A stretch of DNA of 64,000 nucleotides from Amoebophrya sp. A120. Lineage: Eukaryota; Sar; Dinophyceae; Syndiniales; Amoebophryaceae. The notes beneath the pieces were generated by a model. The model saw only the letters and a list, made by a program, of their open reading frames with translations, did not search any database and was not told the DNA's origin. Positions 34,511 through 44,127 of this stretch are shown piece after piece. Location of the stretch: contig CAJINV010000012.1 in NCBI GenBank assembly GCA_905178155.1, positions 2,581,407 through 2,645,406 of the forward strand, given 5' to 3'. Position numbers and translations under genes: made by a program. Position 1 is the first letter of the stretch; the number at the start of each line of letters is the position of its first letter.

Positions 34511-34735
34511 AAATGCAAAAACAGAAGGAATTGATGCAAAAACAGAAGGAATCGATGCTAAGACAGAAGGAATTCATGCTAAAGCAGAAGGATTTGATGC
34601 TGAAGCAGAAGGATTTGATGCCAAAGCAGAAGGAATTGATGCTAAAGCAGAAGGGTTTGATGCTAAAGCAGAAGGATGTGAAGCAAAAACAGAAGGACTT
34701 GCACCAGGATGTGAAGCAAAAACAGAAGGGCTTGC
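34511..34735 (+). repeat. 21-bp tandem repeat
   Basis: About ten imperfect copies of a 21-bp unit of the form AAGCAGAAGGAATTGATGCTA. Because 21 is a multiple of three, one frame stays open (34441-34782) and reads repeating KQKDLML heptads. I do not call this a gene because it has no other protein-like features. Confidence 0.75.
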
Positions 34736-34861
34736 ACCCAAACCTTAGCCACCGAGCTCGTCTCCGCTCTGTTTCGCAGTGACGATCAGAAGGAGCTTGC
34801 CTCCACTACGTGTTGACGCGGAGATCAGCGGCCGGCTCCTAAGGAAGAGATTTCCTATAAA

Positions 34862-35180
34862 GAAACGCGGAAAGCCCAGGGGCGAGCGATTTCCTAAAAG
34901 AAATCATGCGGAAAACCCGGACGAAGCGATTTCCCAAAGGAAATCATGCGGAAAGCCCAGGAGAAGGGATGTCCCAAAGAAAATCACGCGGAAAGCCCAG
35001 GAGAAGGGATTTCCCAAAAGAAATCACTTGGAAAGCCCAGGAAAGGGGATTGCCCAAAGGAAATCATGTGGAAAGCCCAGGAGAAGGGATTTCGCAAAGG
35101 AAGTCATGCGAAAAACCCAGGAGAAGGGAATTCCCAAAGGGAATCACGCGGAAAGCCCAGAAGAAGGGATGTCCCCTTCT
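34862..35180 (+). repeat. 40-bp tandem repeat
   Basis: About eight copies of a 40-bp unit containing GGAAAGCCCAGGAGAAGGGA, followed by TTCCCAAAGGAAATCATGC. All three forward frames stay open, and each copy moves to the next frame since 40 is not a multiple of three. That argues against coding selection. Confidence 0.8.
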
Positions 35181-35636
35181 GAAGGAAATCTCGAGAAGCC
35201 CCGACTGCCTAAGTAAGATGTTTGGAAAAGGGGGCTTCTTATAGAGAAAACGAGGGGCGAATGCGTTCAGGGCACAAAAAAACGGTCTCCGGGAACAGGA
35301 CCACTGCTACGGGGCCTCTCCCTACGCTACACTCACCGACCCCCCGCTACATTCGGAGGCAAAAATCGACCTCAAGACCCACACCTTTCCTGGGCAAGAC
35401 GCGCCCAGGGTAGCCAGAATGCCCTATGCTAAACACTGCGCGACGGGAAAAACGCCCAGCGCCCTGCCCGAAGCCATTCTCTGCGCGAGGCCAATCAAAA
35501 ACGCCTCCGCGGCAAGCCTGGGACTTATGGCAGCGGGTGAGCTGTTCCCAGGGTAGCCAGAGTGCACTATGCTAAACACAGCAATGCGGGAAAAATAAAA
35601 GAAAGCAATGCGGGAAAAATAAAGTGCACTATGCTG

Positions 35637-35688
35637 TACATCAGGATCGTCAATCTCCTCCTCTTTCGTTTTTCTTTTTTGTTTATGT
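35637..35688 (+). repeat. 50-bp block motif, copy 5
   Basis: Full-length copy preceded by GCTGTAC. Just upstream a short segment (CTATGCTAAACAC...GCGGGAAAAA) is repeated at about 35425 and 35565. Confidence 0.85.
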
Positions 35689-36228
35689 CGTGAGCGTCAC
35701 ACGAGAAGTAATAAATAACTCACCATCAACATGTTCTTTACAAATTTTCTCTGGAGGACGACAATTTTGATCGCAATTATTTCATCGGAATGGTTCGTCT
35801 TTTCAACTTCTCTCGAACAGCCTGCTGCGATTTCGATCTGCAGGAGAGGACCTGTGTATTTTTGACCTTCCTCTCGATGCAAGTCGTGTATGTGATTTAC
35901 ATTTTCCACGGATCATGTCATGCATGTAGTTTGTGACAAGTGTCACCAAAAAGCAACTCCAGTGTCAGCATGTGCATCTATCTGATGGGAAACCTGAATG
36001 AAACAAGATAAATTTACTATGTATTTAGGATTCTCTGTAGAAAACGAGCTGCTGCTCTTCTGAAAAAAAAAACAGTTGTATGAAAGATGTATTGAGGAAG
36101 TGCACCTTATCTACCTAGTGGCCAGCACCTGGTTGAACTGCTGCTCCTCTCATCTGGCTGTAGGGATGATAAACATAAAACTCATACTCAACCTGAGCTG
36201 CTCTTACTAATATATACAACTGCTTCTA
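35689..36228. other. intergenic, nothing recognised
   Basis: This lies between the repeat block and the end of the bestrophin-like gene. A 70-codon minus-strand frame at 35697-35909 has no recognisable features. Confidence 0.45.
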
Positions 36229-39200
36229 TCAAGGCCCTGCGCTGCTCAACGAGTTATGCGCGTCGTGGTCTCCCCCGGTTTTCCGTTGGTAATTTGAGGA
36301 CGCCAAAGACATCGTTGACGCGGCGGGCCGGCCAGAATTACTCGTACTGTGCGAAGTATTGCTCCCGCCTCCCCTCCCGGCTAAGTGCGTCGTGATGACC
36401 TGCGCCTTGCGCGCGAGCTTCTGGAACATCGTGCGTTTCTCGTTTGCCAACCGGAATTTCTGGGACTTGGACCGGTGCTTCCGGAACCGGTCGATCCCCT
36501 CCCGCGGGCGGAGACACCCGTGGGTCTCAAATTCCTCGAACACGGTGACATCGTCGCCCTCCTCGCCGTTAGAGGACGCAGATGCGCCTAGTGGTCTCTT
36601 GATATTGCTAATATCCTCATTGTCGTCGAAGGAAACTGTTGGTCTTCTTTCTTTTTGATGTCCGCCGGCAGCTCTAGTACTCTGTATTGCATGGTCTACT
36701 GGGTCCACTTCCCCACCCGAAGAACTCATCTCTTCCTGCAACAAATCCTGACTACTCGACCGCGCTTTGCTCCCCTGATGCGCTAAGGTACTGAGGTTCG
36801 CTGCGCTCGAGCCTACCACCTGCTCCCCGTCACCTGCAGCGCTGCTATCCCGTCGTCTCACCGCGCGGACCGGACCGGACGGTGTGTCGGACATCGATAG
36901 ACCGTGTCGGGTCCTTTTCGTGAGCATGGTACTGTGATCCTCGATGCGCTGGCCGATGATTTCTACCTCTGGATGAGCGTGGTGGTGGTCACCGCTTGCC
37001 GCGTATCAAATGTAAAAATGTCTGGGTCTGGAAGAGTGCGCGATTTGTCACGCAGCTTTTCCATGACCCATGAGGTCTGGAATGCATGACCTAGCATGAC
37101 AGGTTCTGTGCGATGTCTCTCATGCCTATCCTGCATGAGAAACTCCCTCCCGACTTGGTCAAAACCGGACGACTTTTGGTAATCATGCAACACAGATTTT
37201 TGCATGCTTCAGATTTAGCATGACAAGTTGCATTCTTCCAGACCCAGACATTTTTATATTTGATACCGCGTCGCCGATGGCTATAATCTGTTCGTCCAAG
37301 ATTTGATATCGCAAGAAAAAAGTGTTACAGTTACACATTGTGTTGCAGGAGCCGCAAGACAGACAATCTTTGTCTTGCAGGAAATGCCTGCGAGCCTCGT
37401 TTCCTACGTATTTTCTCCATATGATCTTTGCATTACAAGTTTTCTCTTGCACACAGAGAAAGTTTGTGATGCAGAAAGCTCAACAAATGTGTAACTGTAA
37501 CACTTTTTTCTTGTGATATTTGACCATCAAGACCTACTATGTGGTCCCCGTGCTCGCCACCACCCTCACTTGACGTGGTTTTTGAAGTAGAACCACCGCG
37601 GGGACTAATGCCACTGGTGTCTTCTGCTGACCCCTGAAGAGTCTGCCCGTTTGTTGTATGCATTGCAAACATGTCTTGTGGGCCTGGAAGTAGTTTGATG
37701 GGGGGAGATAATTGCCATGCAAATTGTACATGACCCGCAACGCGTGTGATGCATACTGTATCACACAGCCTTTGGTGCAAAGGCTTCCTCACACTTAAAC
37801 CTATCCCTATTGTGCTTGAGAAATGCCCACCTCTCCGGTTGGAAAACATCTGAGCACCTTTATTTACTGCAGCTCATGCTTTGCCGGCTTTTGTATGAAG
37901 ATCGACAGGCAGCATCACGAATCCCATTCTTTCCAGACCCAGATCGATATAGTAATTTGCAATGCGTATTTAGCATTGAAAAACGACATGTAGCTGAAAT
38001 TCGAAACCACATTTCCCAATTTTTTCGAAGATTTCTTCTGTACCCGCATTCCAAATTTCACCATCATCTCGTCCACGTCGCACAGACAACTGTCATCCAA
38101 CAGTGGTATCATGTCCGAGCGTGGATGCAGCAGCATGCACATGGTCCTGTCCATATCGTCTTGGAAGTGCTCCAGCGGAAGATCGTTATCGTCATCACCG
38201 AACGGGTTCTCCAGTTCTATCGAAATGTGGTTCAACGTATGAGAGTGCACAACTCCCCCTCCCCCTGATTTGTCATGCAAAACCCCAAATCCAAGTGCTT
38301 CCCTGGGGCACTGTCTGCATAACAGATGCCGGAAGCAGCCCAAACAGTACTAAAATAGGCGCGTGAATTTGTCATGCACAGGCTCCACGTGTGCTGGTGT
38401 TCGTGTTTGTATTGCTGTGTATGCAAAAATACAAATGACGGGGAGGGGGAGTAGTAGTTGTGCACTCTCATACAACGCGGCGAGTATCCAGAGCGGAAAG
38501 AAGACGAGGATGCAGGCCAAAACCTTGTTTTTCACCATGCTGGTGATTACGATCGGCGACAGCACCGAGTAGGCGTAGAGCGAAACGATGATCAACTGGA
38601 CGTAGGGAAACGGGAACTTCGTGTTTGTGATCTTCTTCGTGTTCAAAAAGTGCACGAAGCCACGGGATATGGTCTGAAACACACGGGAGAGAATCGGGGA
38701 GGGGACGTCGAGCAACTGGGCGTGGTGCGCGGTGATGATGAGGGATTGCATCAAGTGCAGCACCATTTCCACCTTGTTGAATTTGTACGTCGAGGAGAGC
38801 TCGTTGATGTACTTCAGGAACGGCTTCCCTAACGAGCTCTTGTCCAGCGTCAACACGTCGATGCAGTTCCCACTCATCTCCTCTAGTGCAAACCCGTGCA
38901 GCAAGGACATCAGCCTGACGAGCGTGTGCCGAAATTTCACCACGCGCCAGTGCATCACCGGCGACTTCTATCGCAAGAACAAACTGTCTCACTGTGAACT
39001 TGTGATGCAGCCAATGGAGCACAGAACGATTTGTCTTGCTACACCTGCAAGACGTTGGATTTTTTACCGTGTTTTCACTTGGGAAGTGAGCATGGCAAAT
39101 TTTCTGTGTGGTCATGTGTAACAAACTTGTGACGCAGATCTTGCAAGATCATCACAGTGAAACAGTTTTTTCGTGGGATAACTTCTGCTTCGCGTGGATG

Positions 39201-39529
39201 GAAAAGGAGATACAGTTCGAGACCGTGTCAAACCACTCGGCCCGCATCATGTGCATCAAACCCGTGCCCTCCCAAAACCTTGCAATCCCTCGCGACGTGC
39301 GAAACTGGATCAGCATCAGTAAAACCGCACTGACGGAAGACCAGATTGCCGAGCCGGTCAACGTGTCGAGTTTCAGGGTTTCGCGGTCGTAAAAATTCTC
39401 GTCCTCCAGAATCAACAGAATTAACGCCAAACAGCAGGACGGCAGGGAGAAATAGAGCGCGCGGAGGCCGACGGACCCGTCCCAACGGAACAGGAGCGGA
39501 AAGAACCACTCCTCTGTGTAGTCTATCAT
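36229..39529 (-). CDS. bestrophin-like anion channel
   Basis: Bestrophins form pentameric chloride/bicarbonate channels in membranes. Exons are about 39181-39529, 38473-38968, 37970-38237, 37519-37656, 37266-37306 and 36229-37003. The start at 39529 (MIDYTEEWFFPLLFRWDGSV) gives an N-terminus with the bestrophin-type RWDGSVGLRALYFSLP entry and a first helix. Later come RFWEGTGLMHMMRAEW, two further hydrophobic segments (ILSRVFQTISRG... and VLACILVFFPLWILAALYE) and the conserved post-helix signature ELENPFGDDDNDLPLE with its Asp cluster, which in the family forms the calcium-sensing region. Removing the family-D element joins AKQKSPVMHW in frame. The last 230 residues are a disordered Ser-rich tail. 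Introns are families D, F, C, D and C; one exon is only about 41 nt. Confidence 0.8.
37004..37265. mobile_element. introner, family C
   Basis: Ends TATCAAATGTAAAAATGTCT and AGACATTTTTATATTTGATA; target duplication CCGCG. Intron of the bestrophin-like gene. Confidence 0.95.
37307..37518. mobile_element. introner, family D
   Basis: Ends TATCGCAAGAAAAAAGTGTT and AACACTTTTTTCTTGTGATA; target duplication TTTGA. It is separated from the family-C element on its left by a 41-bp exon. Confidence 0.95.
37657..37965. mobile_element. introner, family C with A-type ends, diverged
   Basis: The left end TATGCATTGCAAACATGTCT, then GGGCCTGGAAG, and the right end TTCCAGACCC...ATTTGCAATGCGTA. The first 13 bases match family-A ends; the inner arm is family C. 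Intron of the bestrophin-like gene; the target duplication has decayed. Confidence 0.7.
38238..38472. mobile_element. introner, family F
   Basis: Ends TATGAGAGTGCACAACTCCC and AGTTGTGCACTCTCATA; target duplication CAACG. Intron of the bestrophin-like gene just after the ALYE segment. Confidence 0.95.
38969..39180. mobile_element. introner, family D
   Basis: Ends TATCGCAAGAACAAACTGTC and AACAGTTTTTTCGTGGGATA; target duplication ACTTC. Removal joins HAKQKSPVMHW in the bestrophin-like protein. Confidence 0.95.
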
Positions 39530-40149
39530 GGTTTAATATTGGAGTTCTCTGGTGAAGATGTACTATTGCCCTGCGTGATCTTCGGAGTAGTAGTTTTCCT
39601 CGTTCTTCGGCGGTCGTGTGGTACTTGCAACGGGGCCGCGGAAAGTCCACCGTTCGACGAGGCTCCACTGCTCCGTTTTTTCTGCGCAGTTCGGAGTTTT
39701 GTTACGATGCGGGATAAACCTCCTTCAGCAGAAGTAGTGCGCCGTCTGCACCACAGGTCGTGGGGGAATTATACCTTGTACTCATTGCTCTTGGAAAAGT
39801 AAAGCAATCTTCAAGACTGCTTTCAGAGTTCTTGCTCAATATGCTATCTCAATTTATGCTTGTATCAAGATGCTACCGAGCAGTAAACTGTTTGTCTGGT
39901 AGTTCTGGATCTGGTGGTGGGGTAAGTAAGTAATACTAGGGTACGTGGGTTGGTGTTGGTCAAAAGTAGAACAAGACAAGGTACTATGATTTTCACAGTG
40001 TTGTAGAAAACAGTTTCGATTTGATGGACCTCGTCCCTATGGTCATCTATGCAGAGCTAGGGGGTGGGGGCCGAACGCCGGATAGATTGGATTTGGAACC
40101 ATTACCATAGTGGTCTTACTGTAGAGAGGTTCGTCGAGTTTTCCACCTT
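39530..40149. other. intergenic, nothing recognised
   Basis: This is the upstream flank of the bestrophin-like gene. No supported gene, inverted repeat or RNA gene is seen. Confidence 0.45.
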
Positions 40150-40657
40150 ATGAGTAGAAACGAAACAACCACTGAAACACAATCACGAGGACGATTAAGC
40201 TATACGGCTTTGATTGCGCCAAAACTACCGTACGAAATACGTGGGTTGATTGAACGAGTTGCTTTTCATTTGTGGTTGCACGACGGTGAGATTTTCACGG
40301 AGAGGAGCGAAACTTGCACGACAAGACGAGAACGAATTCGCTAAACAAAGAGGACGCGATGAACGAAGCCGGAACAAAAGACTGAAACTTCTGAAGGACG
40401 ACACCAACAGGAGGCATTCTACCGAATCCGAACCCGAAGACTTTTAAACAAAATGAAAATCATGCAAGTCAGAATCAAAGAATCACTTCATGTCAGAATC
40501 AAAGAATCACTTCATCCTTACAAGGAAACGAGACCGCCTATTTCAAGAGCTGTTGTTGAACATCGTCGACTACATCTTCACTCAGCGCTTTGGCAGGTGG
40601 GTTTGCAGTGTGTGTCTTAGCTTCAAAAGAATAAAGTCCTTCCTCGTGTGGAGGTGA
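40150..40657 (+). CDS. possible plus-strand small gene with F-box-like end
   Basis: Two plus-strand frames look protein-like. One starts at ATG 40150 (MSRNETTTETQ, then LPYEIRGLIERVAFHL). The other starts at ATG 40490 and runs to the stop at 40657, reading RLFQELLLNIVDYIF, then WVCSVCLSFKRI and FLVWR, which loosely fits an F-box pattern. A charged frame (QDENEFAKQRGRDERSRNKR) between them ends at 40447. I cannot join them with confident splice sites. If real, this is one of very few plus-strand genes here. Confidence 0.25.
40455..40512. repeat. 24-bp direct duplication
   Basis: The 24-bp unit GTCAGAATCAAAGAATCACT plus TCAT occurs twice back to back with no difference, so it is a recent tandem duplication. 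It lies at the start of the small plus-strand frame described for this area. Confidence 0.75.
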
Positions 40658-40816
40658 TAGTGTAGGCTACTTTTCGTAAATCGCATGATCGTGTCGCTTG
40701 AGGATGCACTTGCGGTCGCAACAGTAAAAACGCAACTTGACTTGCGCTTGAAACAAAGTGAAGAAAGTTGTATTTGCTATACAATGAATTGTTGTACTCA
40801 TCTACACAGTATGTTA

Positions 40817-43026
40817 TCATATCGCTAATTCCAGCACGACGCTTTCCTCCACCACACTTTCCAGCGCCTTGTCGCAATTCTTCCCACAGGTAAAAACGTG
40901 CACCGCCCCGAATTCCAGCACGTTTTCGTTCTTTTCCAGCTTCTTCCGTACATACTTCGGACAGTTCAGCACCATTTGGTACAGAAAAGACGGAAGTAGG
41001 GAAAACTCGTACACCTTTTCTGCGTTGCAAAACTTGCAGCGTTGCGGGACGACCTGCTGCAGCAAAGGGTTTATTTTGCAATTTCCCTTGCTAGAGCTCT
41101 TGCTTCTACTATCGCTTTTGCAATTCGTCCTTCCACTGTAGTTTTTGCTCGCTGTCGCTTTGTTATTTGTCTTGCTGTATACAACGGGTGTGAGCTGCAG
41201 AAACTTCCTGGCGTTGAAGTCGTACCGGAGGATCTGCTATCCTGGGCAAAAGTAACGCACTCGCATAATGGCAATCAAGCATTACAAATCTTTTTCTTAA
41301 GGTAAGTTCCGCATTACAAATCTTATATTCTCATGCTGAGAAAATTATTTGTCATGCATTTATACGAATACGATGCTTTTGCAGTTCATATCTGCTCAGG
41401 GGACCGGTTCAACCGTTTTTGAAACAGGTTGAAGGCGGTCTGCTCCACAGTGGCTTCTTCATCGTCCCCGTCGGAGTCGTTGTGTTTCGCATGGCGCGAG
41501 GACCCCCCATGATCCGTCTCCGAATCTTTATTCTCCTCGTCGGTGGAATTGTCGTCAGACGAGCAGGCGTTGGCTGCTTTGTAGTTCTTCTGCCTCGCAT
41601 TCCTTCGCCGCTTCGTTTCCTCAAACGCTTTCCGCACCTCCGGATCAATGGCGTCGTCGTCATCGAGGGATGGACAGGTCCCCGCCGTTCCGACTGTGCC
41701 AGCAGTGGTACCAGGGGAAGCGGCAGAATTTGTTGTCGTTGCAGCCGTGGAAGCACCAGGGGAGTCGTTCATCTTCGACATAGTTGTCGGCGCTCCATGT
41801 AGTTGCTTCTTCTGCATGGCAAGTTTGCTGTTTTCCTGCACGTACTTTTCCAATAAATGCTCCGCGTGCTGCATTTCTTTTTCGAACAGTTTCGACGAAG
41901 CGTTCCACTTTCCCGGCTCCTGCGCAAACGGCAAGTGGAAGCACGGCCACGGCTGTTGAGCTTGAGCTGCTCTGTCCGCCGGCGCATCAGTAGAAACATT
42001 GATATACGTAAACTGGGGCAAGCAAATCGAGGCCGGCGCGGGCTCGTCATAGTGCTGATTGCCAAAAGTGGTTGATGGCGGCGGCTCGTGGATTCCAGAC
42101 GAGAGGAGCTGCACCGGGTGGTTGGAGGAAAACAGAGTTGTGTAGTCTTGCTCAGGAGTTCTGTTGAAAAGCGACACCGCAGCGGTTTCCGACTGAAACT
42201 GGTCTTCGTCGCAGAGGCCCCAATCGTCGTCGTCTTCTACAACTTCCTCGACGATGGCCTTTTCTGCAAAAATATCTTCTCTGGTACTGGAATCTTCTGC
42301 ACTAGTGTGTGAAAATGCATGATGCTCGGTATTAGTAATTGCATCAGTGGCCTTTCCTGGTGGTTCTAGTCCTCCAGGCTCCATAATTTTCGAGGGCTCT
42401 AGCTCAAGTGGTCGCTCTACTTCTTCGTCCTCTCCTGTCGCAGAACTACAAGATCCGGCTGTAGTAAACCCAAAATCCTGCCCCCCGCCTCGTGGTTCCG
42501 CCTTTACCTTACTCCGAAACACCCGCCATCCCTTCGACCCGAGGCTGCCGCACTGCGCTTTGTTGGTGCAACAAAAAAGGTGCAGCAATCGGTGGTCGCT
42601 GTCAGAAGGGCTGCACGAGCCTGTTGTTTCTGCTGCATTCTTACCGCTGCCATCCGTGGTCTCTGCTGCTGGTGCTGTTCTTCCAGCCTGAAGATTTGTC
42701 GTAGTTTCTATCGGGCAATACAGCTGGCAGACGAACGTCAACGGATCCCCGCAGTTCAGGCACTGGCTCCAGTTCTTGTTAGGTGTCTTCGAAGCTCCTG
42801 CAGCAGTTGTTCTTGTCTCCCCTATCGCCACCCCGTCCGCGGGGCAATTCGCTTCAAACCACTCCGGGTAGCCGCCGATGCGGCTCGTGTAGAGATCCAG
42901 ATCGTAGGGAGCGTACGAGAGGTGCTCCGCCGGGATTTTGCCCTCGTAATTGTCGAAAAGAGGCTCGCCCACGTACCCCAGCCAACAGGAAGAGGTGGAG
43001 GAGGAGGTATGGTTTTTAGTCGGCAT
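40817..43026 (-). CDS. PDCD2 family protein (programmed cell death 2 / ribosome assembly chaperone)
   Basis: PDCD2 proteins are dedicated chaperones for ribosomal protein uS5 (RPS2) in 40S assembly, a role known for the family. Exons are 41391-43026 and 40817-41237. The first exon has the N-terminal PDCD2 pattern: WLGYVGEPL, SRIGGYPEWF, the zinc-binding CLNCGDP...FVCQLYCP and RLLHLFCCTNKAQC...WRVFRS. Removing the family-A element joins SPEQILRYDFNARKFLQLTP in frame. The second exon carries the C-terminal domain with a second metal site (CKFCNAEKVYEFSLLPSFLY, then HVFTCGKNCD) and ends LELAI. About 300 acidic, disordered residues separate the two domains. The start at 43026 (MPTKNHTSSSTSSCW) is the only Met before the first conserved block. 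Confidence 0.9.
41238..41390. mobile_element. introner, family A
   Basis: Ends TATCCTGGGCAAAAGTAACG and ACGATGCTTTTGCAGTTCATA (in part); target duplication TCTGC. Removal joins SPEQILRYDF in PDCD2. Confidence 0.95.
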
Positions 43027-43391
43027 GATGCTGGTAAGTAGATTGATTCAGATTCTTGCGAGCGAGAAGTCAAGAAATAACCTGGACGTACTCAAGTGTT
43101 GCCGGTCGTAGCCATAAAGAAGAAAAGTAAATCAATCAAGTTCAATTCTACTTCCACTTCCTGGTCGTACAGGTACAACTGCGGTCTTTTGCGCAACAGG
43201 ATATTGTCGTATTTCGATGCCGCTGGACCTCCTTCTAGAAGATACAGATAGAAGAGGTAGACTAAGATGACTCCTTCTACTTTTACGAAGAACAGCACCA
43301 ACACCATCGCATTTTCGGATCGATTAGCCTTTGCGGTGAAGAGATTGCATGATGGTGGATCTACTTTAGGATCTGCGTTGGAGCTGCATCA
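43027..43391. other. intergenic, nothing recognised
   Basis: This lies upstream of the PDCD2 gene and presumably carries its promoter. If the plus-strand frame at 43392 is real, the interval is divergent. Confidence 0.4.
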
Positions 43392-43712
43392 ATGGATCGG
43401 CGAAAAAGATCTTGTCTAAGTGTTCACTTGCAGGGCTCGTCATCTTGCGAACGCGATGATCGTTTTCCTGCTTTATTTCAGTTGTCTCGTCTGCTGGATC
43501 TTTGTTCGGATCCTGAATTTGGATCATTTCCATTGTGTCTGTGCGTCATCATGCAAATTGGATTTGCTTGCGGAGCTTTCGGTAATAACCGTGCGTTTGG
43601 CATGTCTTTCTGCACATTTGAATTCGAGAATACAACATATACCGCCGAATGTCCCATGTGCGGCCCTGCTTCCTGCATCGATCTGCACATACTAAAACCA
43701 CAGGTAAAATAA
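43392..43712 (+). CDS. possible plus-strand exon, Cys-rich protein
   Basis: The frame from ATG 43392 runs 106 codons and reads SRLLDLCSDPEFGSFPLCLC, then MQIGFACGAFGNNRAFGMSF and TAECPMCGPASC, ending at a donor-like CAG/GTAAAA. A TTGCAG just upstream of 43434 could act as an acceptor. The Cys pattern suggests structure rather than chance, but there is no family match and no clear next exon. Confidence 0.3.
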   Translation: MDRRKRSCLSVHLQGSSSCERDDRFPALFQLSRLLDLCSDPEFGSFPLCLCVIMQIGFACGAFGNNRAFGMSFCTFEFENTTYTAECPMCGPASCIDLHILKPQVK

Positions 43713-44127
43713 AATATTTTGAAATCGTTTATAGCACACCAGAATACCTTTACCTATCCCAACCACACACTGGCACCTTTCTTGTTCCTCAAACGCATGA
43801 TATAATCTTTTATCGTGTTGATTAATGCCTCCAAAACCTCGTCCAAGCCATTTTTTTGATGTCCTCGCGATGATCTCTAGTTTGATGTTGAAGTTGCTCC
43901 TATTTCTCGTCTTTGTCTTTGTTCTATCAACTCTTGCGGCTTATACTATAGGGACGACCTGCCAGACAAGGACCATCTGGTGTACATCTACATCACACAC
44001 CTCAGCACGGCATGAAACAGAGCCTGAGCTTCAACCTCCTGCAGCAACATCTGTAGTTGTTGTAAAGTGCCACTCGTTCTGCAGCAAGTGAGCGTAAACG
44101 GTGAAGCACCCAGACCCTCGTTCTCGT
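43713..44127. other. intergenic; plus-strand frame with a hydrophobic segment
   Basis: A plus-strand frame at 43825-44091 holds a strongly hydrophobic run (MLKLLLFLVFVFVLSTLAAY) that could be a membrane helix. It might be the next exon of the Cys-rich frame at 43392, but no splice site supports this. Confidence 0.25.

Larger units (their letters stand above)
31591..35688. repeat. 4.1-kb repeat block bounded and punctuated by a ~50-bp motif
   Basis: Five near-identical copies of a pyrimidine-rich motif (ATCAGGATCGTCAATCTCCT, then CTCTTTCG, T-runs and GTTTATGT) occur at 31591-31641, 32540-32590, 33358-33408, 34325-34375 and 35637-35688, all in the same orientation. The spacers are 767 to 1261 bp, unlike each other and GC-rich in parts (33.5-34.2 kb). 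They contain inverted units, a 21-bp tandem repeat and a 40-bp tandem repeat. Open frames in the spacers are shadows of repeats or GC bias and show no domains. This looks like an array of units that share one end, perhaps retroposed or satellite-like, rather than genes. Confidence 0.65.

Noticed and set aside
34779-35244. 145- and 112-codon frames with repeating GKPRR-type peptides
   Set aside because: All three forward frames are open over a 40-bp satellite, which is not consistent with selection on one reading frame.
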